A stretch of 13,172 bases of DNA from NCBI GenBank assembly GCA_030123645.1, contig JASJYE010000028.1:1-13172 (forward strand), written 5' to 3'. Below the pieces are notes generated by a model. That model did no database searches and had not been told where the DNA came from. It was given only the letters and a program-made list of their open reading frames with translations. Source of the DNA: Candidatus Hydrogenedentota bacterium (GTDB taxonomy: Bacteria; Hydrogenedentota; Hydrogenedentia; Hydrogenedentales; GCA-2746185). A program made the position numbers and the translations under genes. This document shows positions 7,308 through 13,172 of this stretch, piece by piece (the stretch's first letter is position 1; the number at the start of each line of letters is the position of its first letter).

Positions 7308-9782
7308 TCAGGTTTTTTCATCGCCATCGCTCTCAGTGACCTGCTCTTCCTGCGCCGCGGCCACGGCCTTCGCGGCCGCGCTCACTTTCGCTCCGCCGCG
7401 GGGCGACATGAGCTTTACGCCTTGTGTGTTGCGGCCGATCGTGCGTATGTCCTTGACGGAGGAGCGAATGACTATCCCATTGGTGGCTACCAGGACGATT
7501 TCATCGCGGTCGCCCACGGTCAACATACCGACGACTTTTCCGTTGCGCTTCGTAGTTTTCATGTTGATGATGCCCTGGCCGCCGCGGTGTTGCAGCCGGT
7601 AGTCGCCCACCTTTGAGCGTTTTCCGTAGCCGTTCTCCGAGACGCTCAAAACGGTCATGTCATCGTGTGCGAGGGAGACGCCGATCACGCGGTCGTCCTT
7701 GCGAAGCTTAATACCCCTCACGCCGCGCGCTTGGCGCCCCATCGAGCGGACATCCCTCTCGGGAAAACGGATCGCCATGCCCTGATGCGTGGCGATGAGC
7801 AATGCGTCCTCACCCGTGGTCAGCATGACCTCGATGAGCCGGTCCCCGGCATCGAGGTCAATCGCGATGATTCCGCTCGGGCGGGGATTGCTGAAGTGCT
7901 TGAGCATGGTCTTCTTGACGATGCCTTGTTCGGTCACCATCAAAACAAAACGGTCTTCTTGTTTGAGATCGCGAACGGGCAGGAAGGCGGTGACGCCCTC
8001 CTCACCTTTGAGGCTCAGGAGATTGACAATCGCGCGCCCACGCGCTGTGCGGCTGGCCTTGGGCAACTCGTGGACCTTGCGCCAGTACAGACGTCCCGTG
8101 TTGGTGAAAAACAGCATGTAGTCGTGCGTCGACGCGATAAAGAGGTCCCTCACAAAGTCCTCATCCTTCGTGTCCATGCCCGCGACGCCGCGTCCGCCCC
8201 GCCGTTGCTGGCGGTAGGTGCTCACGGGAAGGCGCTTGATGTAGCCGGCGTTGGAGACGGTCACGACCATGTCTTCCTCGACAATGAGGTCTTCGATGTT
8301 GAATTCGCCGGTCTCGGCGATGATGAGTGTGCGCCGTTTGTCGCCGTACTTTTCCTTGACCTCCTCGATGCCCTTGCGTACCTCCACCAGAAGGGTCTTG
8401 CGTCCTGAGAGGATATTGCGAAGGCGCTCGATTACCTGGAGGAGATCTTTATATTCGATGTCGAGCTCGTCGCGTTCGAGCCCGGTCAGCCGGCGCAGGC
8501 GCATCGCAAGGATTGCGTTGGCCTGCACTACAGACAATGTGAAGCGCTTGATGAGCTTTTGCTGTGCCTCCTCAGTGTCTTTCGCGGCGCGGATAATCTT
8601 GATGACCTCGTCGATGTTGTCGATCGCGATTTTGAGGCCTTCCAGGATGTGTGCGCGGGCCTCGGCGGCCTCGAGATCGAATCTCGTGCGCCGTTCGATG
8701 ATTTCGATGCGATGCTCGATGTAGTGATAGACCATGTCCCGGAGAGGGAGCACGCGGGGCATGTTGTTGACGAGCGCGAGCATGATGATGCTGGAGGTGT
8801 CTTGCATCTGCGTGTGCTTGTAAAGCTGATTGAGGATAACTTCGCCCTCATCGCCCTTGCGTACCTCGATGACGATCCGCATCCCATCCTTGTCCGACTC
8901 GTCGCGAAGGTCTGTAATCCCCTCGACGGTCTTTTCGCGGACGAGGTTCGAGATGGATTCGATCAGGCGGGACTTGTTGACTTGATAGGGAATCTCAGTG
9001 ACGATAATCCGCTCTTTTCCCGTTTTCTTGTCTATTTCAATCGCCGCCTTCGCCCTGACTTGGACGCGGCCGCGGCCGGTCTCGTAGGCGCTTTGGAGGC
9101 CGCCAGCCCCGTAGATAATCCCGCCGGTGGGGAAATCGGGTCCTTTGATGAACTGCATCAGATCCATCGAAGTCGCTTCGGGGTTGTCGATGAGGTGGAA
9201 GACGGCGTCACACACTTCGTTGAGGTTGTGAGGCGGGCAACTCGTCGCCATGCCCACCGCGATCCCGTAGGAGCCGTTGACCAGCAGATTGGGAATGGCC
9301 GATGGCAATACGGTCGGCTCTTGTCTGCTGTCGTCATAATTGGGCCGTGTATCGACCGTATTCTTCTGGATGTCGGCAAGGAGGTGGCCGGCGATAGGCC
9401 GCATCTTCGCTTCCGTATACCGCATCGCCGCCGGGCTGTCGCCGTCAATCGAGCCGAAGTTCCCTTGGCCGTGGACGAGGGGATAGCGCATGTTCCATTC
9501 CTGCGCCATGCGGACTAGCGCATCGTAAATCGACGTGTCGCCATGCGGATGGTATTTACCCATCGTATCTCCGACGATCAATGCCGACTTGCGGAAGGAG
9601 CGGTTGCTGGCCAACCCAAGCTCGTTCATCGAGTAGAGGATACGCCGGTGGACCGGTTTGAGGCCGTCGCGCACGTCGGGCAGCGCACGGCTGACAATGA
9701 CGCTCATGGAATAATCCAGGAACGACGTGCGCATTTCTTGCTCAATCGTTATCGACGAGATATTTTCCTTTTCAGCCTGCAT
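7308..9782 (-). CDS. gyrA: DNA gyrase subunit A
   Basis: Breakage-reunion subunit of the A2B2 gyrase, which introduces negative supercoils. The 824 residues start MQAEKENISS and hold the winged-helix and tower domains. The active-site tyrosine is Y122 in AAMRYTE, the same number as in E. coli. The quinolone region reads HPHGDTSIYD (78-87): Thr at 83, which is a normal variant in some species, and Asp at 87, so no resistance change is evident. The C-terminal beta-pinwheel has a canonical GyrA box QRRGGRG at 526-532, which marks it as GyrA rather than ParC, and a second box-like HRGGQG further on. It ends with an acidic tail (EEQVTESDGDEKT). AAGGGA four bases before ATG 9782 serves as ribosome binding site. 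It lies 126 bases downstream of gyrB on the same strand; no clear promoter is seen in that gap. Confidence 0.98.
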   Translation of the reverse strand: MQAEKENISSITIEQEMRTSFLDYSMSVIVSRALPDVRDGLKPVHRRILYSMNELGLASNRSFRKSALIVGDTMGKYHPHGDTSIYDALVRMAQEWNMRYPLVHGQGNFGSIDGDSPAAMRYTEAKMRPIAGHLLADIQKNTVDTRPNYDDSRQEPTVLPSAIPNLLVNGSYGIAVGMATSCPPHNLNEVCDAVFHLIDNPEATSMDLMQFIKGPDFPTGGIIYGAGGLQSAYETGRGRVQVRAKAAIEIDKKTGKERIIVTEIPYQVNKSRLIESISNLVREKTVEGITDLRDESDKDGMRIVIEVRKGDEGEVILNQLYKHTQMQDTSSIIMLALVNNMPRVLPLRDMVYHYIEHRIEIIERRTRFDLEAAEARAHILEGLKIAIDNIDEVIKIIRAAKDTEEAQQKLIKRFTLSVVQANAILAMRLRRLTGLERDELDIEYKDLLQVIERLRNILSGRKTLLVEVRKGIEEVKEKYGDKRRTLIIAETGEFNIEDLIVEEDMVVTVSNAGYIKRLPVSTYRQQRRGGRGVAGMDTKDEDFVRDLFIASTHDYMLFFTNTGRLYWRKVHELPKASRTARGRAIVNLLSLKGEEGVTAFLPVRDLKQEDRFVLMVTEQGIVKKTMLKHFSNPRPSGIIAIDLDAGDRLIEVMLTTGEDALLIATHQGMAIRFPERDVRSMGRQARGVRGIKLRKDDRVIGVSLAHDDMTVLSVSENGYGKRSKVGDYRLQHRGGQGIINMKTTKRNGKVVGMLTVGDRDEIVLVATNGIVIRSSVKDIRTIGRNTQGVKLMSPRGGAKVSAAAKAVAAAQEEQVTESDGDEKT

Positions 9783-9908
9783 AATCCCTTTCGTACGATA
9801 TCGGTGGGCGAGACGACAGCCTGCAAGCCCTGACGTGAAATCTCAACGCCCCTATCCAGCAGATTGGCCCTGCGGACGAACGATCACCTGCAGCCCCGCG
9901 GCCTCTTT

Positions 9909-12338
9909 CTAAATGTCCAGGTTTTGGACCTCGGCCGCATGCCTTTGGATGAACTCTTTTCTCGGTTCGACCTGGTCGCCCATGAGCAGCTCGAAGGTCG
10001 CCCCGGCGTCGGCGTCGGCGGTGACTCGGAGCATGGCCCGTTTTTCCGGGTCCATGGTCGTTTCCTGGAGCTGATCGGCGTTCATCTCACCCAGGCCCTT
10101 ATAGCGCTGAATCGTGATCCCCTTCTGCCCGATGTCCATCAGGTAACGATGAAGTTCGAGAAGGTTCTCTGTTTCCCAATCTTCACCGTCTTGCGCGTTC
10201 TCGACGCGGAAAGGGGGCTCGCCGACTGCTTCCATGGGGTTGCCGTGATCGAGCAGTACGGAAATTTCGTGGCTTTTGAATAGGGCGAGGTCGATCTGGT
10301 TAGCCCGTCGAACCGGCTTGGACTGTCCGTTGCCCGAGCCGTTTCCATTCTCGAGCGGGAGTTCTTCCTGTTCCTGCGAGGTGTCGATTAGGTCCGCGTC
10401 CGCGCCGAATATTTCGACTTGTTGGCTGGCGGTGATTTTGTCCGGATTTTGAATCTTTTCGCGCGGGAGGGCGAGGCATGCCTCCACCATCTCGGGTGTG
10501 GCGCCGTACACGCGGAACAGTCTCTGAATGAGCCGTTCGCGATCCTGCGCCACCGTGAAGGCCTTCTTCAGGTTCTTGAGCGTGAGGGCCTTCGCTTTCC
10601 CATTCGTGGCCTTGGGGACAACCTTGTTGGCTTCGAGCGCCAATTCGAGTAGGAATTCTTCCTTTTCTTCTTCCGAGTTCAGGTAGCGCGCCTTCTTGCC
10701 CTTCTTAATGAGGTATAGCGGGGGTTGTGCGATGTAGAGGTAGCCATCTTGAATGAGCTGTGGCATCTGACGGTAGAAGAAGGTCAGCAGAAGGGTCCGG
10801 ATATGCGCGCCGTCCACGTCCGCGTCGGTCATGATGATGACTTTGTGGTAGCGCAGGTTCTCGATATTGAAGTCGTCCTGGCCGAAACCGCAGCCGAGCG
10901 CCGTGATCAAGTTCTTGATCTCATTGTTGTTCAGCATCTTGTCGACCCGGGCCTTCTCGATGTTCAGGATCTTGCCTCGCAGAGGCAGGATGGCCTGGTA
11001 GCGGCGATCCCGACCCTGTTTGGCCGAGCCGCCCGCGCTGTCTCCCTCGACGATGAACAATTCGCAGAGCGCCGGGTCTTTCTCGGAACAGTCCGCCAGC
11101 TTGCCCGGCAGGCCGGAAAAGCCATCCAGGAGGCCCTTGCGCCGCGTCAGGTCGCGCGCCTTGCGCGCGGCCTCACGGGCACGCGCGGCATCGAGCGTCT
11201 TGTTCACGATACGATTGGCCATCGAGGGATTTTCCTCGAAGTAATTCGACAGCCCCTCGTAGACCAGCGAGTTGACGATTCCCTGCACCTCGCTGTTGCC
11301 CAGCCTCATTTTGGTCTGGCCTTCGAACTGCGGCTCCATCACCCGGACCGAGACGATAGCCGTCAGGCCCTCGCGAGAGTCGTCACCCGTAATGCTCGAC
11401 ATGCCCTTCTTCAGCAAGTTGTTCTTCTTGGCATGCTCATTCAGGCTTTTCGTCAGCGCCGCCCGGAACCCGCTGAGGTGCGTACCGCCCTCGTGCGTGT
11501 TGATGTTGTTGACGAAACTCGAGATCGTGTCGGCGTAGGTCGTCGTGTATTGGAGTCCGATCTCGCATTCGACGTCGTCTTTCTTGCCCTCGAAATAAAT
11601 AGGCTTGCGATGCAGCGGGTCGCGGTTACGGTTAAGATATTGGACGTATTCGGTGATGCCGCCTTTGTACTGCATGACGAGTATTTCGTCGTCCGTGCGC
11701 TCGTCCTCGAAGGTAATTCTGATGCCCTTATTCAGGAAAGCGAGTTCACGCAGACGGTTTAACAGTGTCTCCGCGCTGAATACTGTTTCCTCAAAGATCT
11801 CTGGGTCCGGCTTGAAGGTAATGCGCGTGCCCTTCGATTTGGTCCTGTCACGCTTCTCGATCGGGCCGTCCGGAACACCCCGCTTGAACGACATGAAGTG
11901 TGTGTAGCCGTCGCGCTTGATTTCCGCCTCAAGCCACTCGGAGAGCGCGTTGACGCATGAGACGCCTACGCCGTGCAGCCCGCCTGAGACTTTATAGGCG
12001 CCCTTATCGAATTTCCCGCCGGCATGCAAAAGAGTAAGCACAACCTCGAGAGTCGACTTTTTCCGGAGCTTGGGGTCCTTGGTATTGGTAAATCTGTCGA
12101 CGGGAATGCCGCGTCCATCATCGACGACCGACACGCTATTGTCGATATGGATCGTGACAGAAATCTTTGAGCATTGGCCGGCCAGGGCCTCGTCAATGCT
12201 ATTATCGACGACCTCATAAACGAGGTGATGGAGCCCGCGAGCGGCCGTATCTCCGATGTACATGGCGGGCCGTTTGCGAACGGCCTGAAGACCTTCTAGA
12301 ACCTGAATCGACGCAGAGTCGTAACTCTTTTGTGCCAC
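9909..12338 (-). CDS. gyrB: DNA gyrase subunit B
   Basis: ATPase subunit of gyrase. From the chosen GTG start it has 809 residues. The GHKL ATPase domain shows YEVVDNSIDEAL with E42 and N46, VVDDGRGIP with D73, and GGLHGVGVS near 119-127. These numbers equal those of E. coli GyrB, which supports this start. The TOPRIM domain has FIVEGDSAGGSAKQGRDR (about 428-445) and MTDADVDGAH (503-512). A region of about 190 residues (roughly 550-740), with a Gly/Asn-rich spacer ENGNGSGNGQ, interrupts TOPRIM as in the long GyrB class. QRYKGLGEMN and the tail DPEKRAMLRVT follow. An ATG at 12353 would add five residues but has no ribosome binding site; the GTG has GAGG nine bases upstream (12348-12351). Its own promoter lies at 12394-12422. 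The DUF721 gene is upstream and gyrA downstream. Confidence 0.98.
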   Translation of the reverse strand: MAQKSYDSASIQVLEGLQAVRKRPAMYIGDTAARGLHHLVYEVVDNSIDEALAGQCSKISVTIHIDNSVSVVDDGRGIPVDRFTNTKDPKLRKKSTLEVVLTLLHAGGKFDKGAYKVSGGLHGVGVSCVNALSEWLEAEIKRDGYTHFMSFKRGVPDGPIEKRDRTKSKGTRITFKPDPEIFEETVFSAETLLNRLRELAFLNKGIRITFEDERTDDEILVMQYKGGITEYVQYLNRNRDPLHRKPIYFEGKKDDVECEIGLQYTTTYADTISSFVNNINTHEGGTHLSGFRAALTKSLNEHAKKNNLLKKGMSSITGDDSREGLTAIVSVRVMEPQFEGQTKMRLGNSEVQGIVNSLVYEGLSNYFEENPSMANRIVNKTLDAARAREAARKARDLTRRKGLLDGFSGLPGKLADCSEKDPALCELFIVEGDSAGGSAKQGRDRRYQAILPLRGKILNIEKARVDKMLNNNEIKNLITALGCGFGQDDFNIENLRYHKVIIMTDADVDGAHIRTLLLTFFYRQMPQLIQDGYLYIAQPPLYLIKKGKKARYLNSEEEKEEFLLELALEANKVVPKATNGKAKALTLKNLKKAFTVAQDRERLIQRLFRVYGATPEMVEACLALPREKIQNPDKITASQQVEIFGADADLIDTSQEQEELPLENGNGSGNGQSKPVRRANQIDLALFKSHEISVLLDHGNPMEAVGEPPFRVENAQDGEDWETENLLELHRYLMDIGQKGITIQRYKGLGEMNADQLQETTMDPEKRAMLRVTADADAGATFELLMGDQVEPRKEFIQRHAAEVQNLDI

Positions 12339-12393
12339 AGCACTTATCCTCATTGAAATCGGCTAGAGATGCCGCCCCTTAGGTAGTGGCTGT

Positions 12394-12422
12394 AGTATAG
12401 CAATTCGGATAGGGCAAAACAA
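12394..12422 (-). promoter_or_regulatory. Sigma-70-like promoter of gyrB
   Basis: On the minus strand, TTGTTT (12417-12422) is followed after 17 bases by TATACT (12394-12399, five of six consensus matches). Transcription would begin near 12387, giving a leader of about 50 bases to the GTG start. It lies in the 106-bp, AT-rich gap after the DUF721 gene, so gyrB-gyrA can be expressed separately from it. Confidence 0.55.
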
Positions 12423-12459
12423 GAAAAAACGCCCATTTTTACAGCTTGAAAGCCCTATT

Positions 12460-12807
12460 TTAGAGGCTGTTTTCAGGCGGCTTTTCATCCGCCTCAGACC
12501 TCAGTGCGAGAAAAATCTCGGAGAGCTTTTCTCGAGAGAGAAATTTATTGCTTTTGTCGATTATCTCAGATTTTTTGTATGAAATTTTGTGCATCCAAAC
12601 GGGACTGTCGACAGCAATGACCAGGGTGCCCTCCCGAATGGCGACCGGGGCCGCGTGAGGCGCGAATTCCGGCCCCGCAATTTCCTCCCAGTGCTCCCAG
12701 ATCTCCGCCTCCTCCAATCTTTGCCCGAGGTCCGTGGTCGCCTTGAGCTCTTTAAGGATTTCACTGATGTCCTGGGGTTCGTCGCGGGACAAGTCGCCTC
12801 TCCACAC
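12460..12807 (-). CDS. DUF721 / DciA-like protein
   Basis: A 115-residue protein of the DUF721 family. DciA members of this family load the replicative helicase DnaB in bacteria that lack DnaC. Visible family features are IWEHWEEIAGPEFAPHAAP (about 36-54), REGTLVIAVDSPVWMHKI (58-75) and a following helical stretch to about 100. Its place directly before gyrB on the same strand is the usual one for the family. The start is uncertain. GTG at 12807 has no ribosome binding site and lies only two bases from the terminal repeat of element B; TTG at 12792 has GGAGAGG four bases upstream and would give 110 residues. The frame stays open upstream through the repeat, so the element may have reshaped the 5' end. 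The domain itself is intact. Function as a helicase loader is inferred from the family. Confidence 0.75.
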   Translation of the reverse strand: MWRGDLSRDEPQDISEILKELKATTDLGQRLEEAEIWEHWEEIAGPEFAPHAAPVAIREGTLVIAVDSPVWMHKISYKKSEIIDKSNKFLSREKLSEIFLALRSEADEKPPENSL

Positions 12808-12809
12808 GC

Positions 12810-13056
12810 TAGAGCGCTTAAAGTTTAGATGCTGCGTTTTTCGCGTTGCGAGTGCGAGGCCGGCAAGGCGCCTCTCCAGGGTCGCAGGTCGGGTTTAGAG
12901 GCCCGCGTCCCTGTGGGTGGCACCGCCAAAGTTGTTTGGGGGTAAATCCTGACCCATGTCCCAACACCCCCTAAGCTGCGCTTGGCGGTGGCACCCTGCG
13001 TAACGCCGACGGCGCAGTAGCAGCAAACGGGCCTATATAAACTTAAGGTGCTCTAA
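12810..13056. repeat. Element B: MITE-like inverted-repeat element with large internal dyad
   Basis: A 247-bp stretch bounded by imperfect terminal inverted repeats that begin and end TAGAGC...GCTCTA; 17 of the outer 21 bases match without gaps. The flanking TA at each end resembles the TA target duplication of Tc1/mariner-IS630 type elements. Inside is a long dyad (12915-12996). The right 38 bases recur in element A at 35 of 38. No transposase or convincing gene lies within. It fills the gap between the 3' end of the gene at the window edge and the DUF721 gene. Confidence 0.6.
12915..12996. other. Nested inverted repeats forming a long hairpin inside element B
   Basis: GGGTGGCACCGCCAA (12915-12929) pairs with TTGGCGGTGGCACCC (12982-12996) at 14 of 15 positions. 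Between them GGGGGT (12938-12943) pairs exactly with ACCCCC (12966-12971), leaving a 22-base loop. As RNA or single-stranded DNA it would fold stably on either strand. It could be a transposase recognition structure, a small RNA or a transcription barrier; none is shown. Confidence 0.5.
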
Positions 13057-13172
13057 AGCCGGCTTAGCTTTCCGTTTTCCATCATGAAGTTAGTCGCGCC
13101 ACGCATGGGCAGGCTCATCGTATCCCGTAGTTCCGTGGTCGTCAGGAGACATTGTACCTCTTCGTCGATGGC
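13053..13172 (-). CDS. C-terminal end of an unidentified protein, cut by the window edge
   Basis: An open frame of 39 codons runs from the window edge to TAG at 13053-13055, with coding-like composition. It ends in ELRDTMSLPMRGATNFMMEN and GKLSRL. The pattern LRDxM followed by a small-residue helix and MENGKL resembles the tail of GT-B glycosyltransferases such as Kdo transferase, but 39 residues cannot settle this. The stop codon lies inside the terminal repeat of element B (CTCTA read on the other strand), so the element probably supplies the present stop. It is not recognisably RecF, which often precedes the DUF721-gyrB block. Confidence 0.5.
   Translation of the reverse strand, partial: AIDEEVQCLLTTTELRDTMSLPMRGATNFMMENGKLSRL

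Noticed and set aside
7276..7318. GGCG-TGAC-CGCC hairpin at the MATE stop, with a T-run at 7313-7318, as a terminator between convergent genes
   Set aside because: The stem is four base pairs and about 25 bases separate it from the T-run, which lies inside the gyrA coding end.
8559..9518. Long open frame opposite gyrA, and similar long frames opposite gyrB
   Set aside because: They are antisense shadows of high-GC coding sequence, with no domain signature and no ribosome binding site worth noting.
12423..12480. Possible terminator after the DUF721 gene (ACAGC/GCTGT arms and a T-run on the minus strand)
   Set aside because: The stem is only five base pairs with a long loop, and the T-run is well separated; too weak to call.
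1..13056. The two elements as the ends of a 13-kb composite transposon
   Set aside because: The DNA between them carries gyrA, gyrB and other core genes and no transposase; the copies are more simply independent insertions.

Overview
This window reads as chromosomal DNA from an uncultured, GC-rich, Gram-negative-type bacterium. The evidence is a full-length gyrase pair whose GyrB carries the roughly 190-residue TOPRIM insert typical of many Gram-negative GyrBs, a DUF721/DciA gene directly upstream of gyrB, and an exported GH3-PKD protein. No feature fixes the phylum. Planctomycete-, Hydrogenedentota- or deltaproteobacteria-like lineages would all fit, and this is inference only.

Layout. Positions 1-142 are a short inverted-repeat element (element A). 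On the minus strand follow mutY (155-1258) and, just upstream of it, an exported GH3-like protein with a C-terminal PKD domain (1262-3292); only three bases separate the two, so they form an operon read GH3 then mutY. A 225-bp divergent intergenic region leads to a plus-strand pair, a MoxR-type AAA+ ATPase (3518-4360) overlapping a CoxE-like VWA protein (4360-5601). After a 289-bp gap comes a MATE transporter (5891-7282). It converges on gyrA (7308-9782). gyrB (9909-12338) and a DUF721/DciA-like gene (12460-12807) lie upstream of gyrA, all on the minus strand, so the reading order is DUF721, gyrB, gyrA. Positions 12810-13056 are a second, longer inverted-repeat element (element B). The right edge holds the last 39 codons of another minus-strand gene, perhaps a glycosyltransferase.

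How the genes work together. DUF721-gyrB-gyrA is a conserved replication and supercoiling block. gyrB has a good sigma-70-like promoter of its own in the gap after the DUF721 gene. MoxR and VWA proteins normally act as a pair, an AAA+ chaperone with its metal-dependent adaptor. MutY guards against 8-oxoG:A mispairs and here also keeps a complete Nudix box. The GH3-like protein keeps its fold signatures but appears to have lost both catalytic centres, so it is probably a binding or scaffold protein.

The most unusual signals are the catalytically degenerate GH3-PKD protein, the MutY with an intact Nudix signature, and the two related inverted-repeat elements at the window edges. Element B has a long internal dyad, ends exactly at the stop codon of one gene, and abuts the start of the next. 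I see no CRISPR array, tRNA, rRNA, prophage or insertion sequence with its own transposase.
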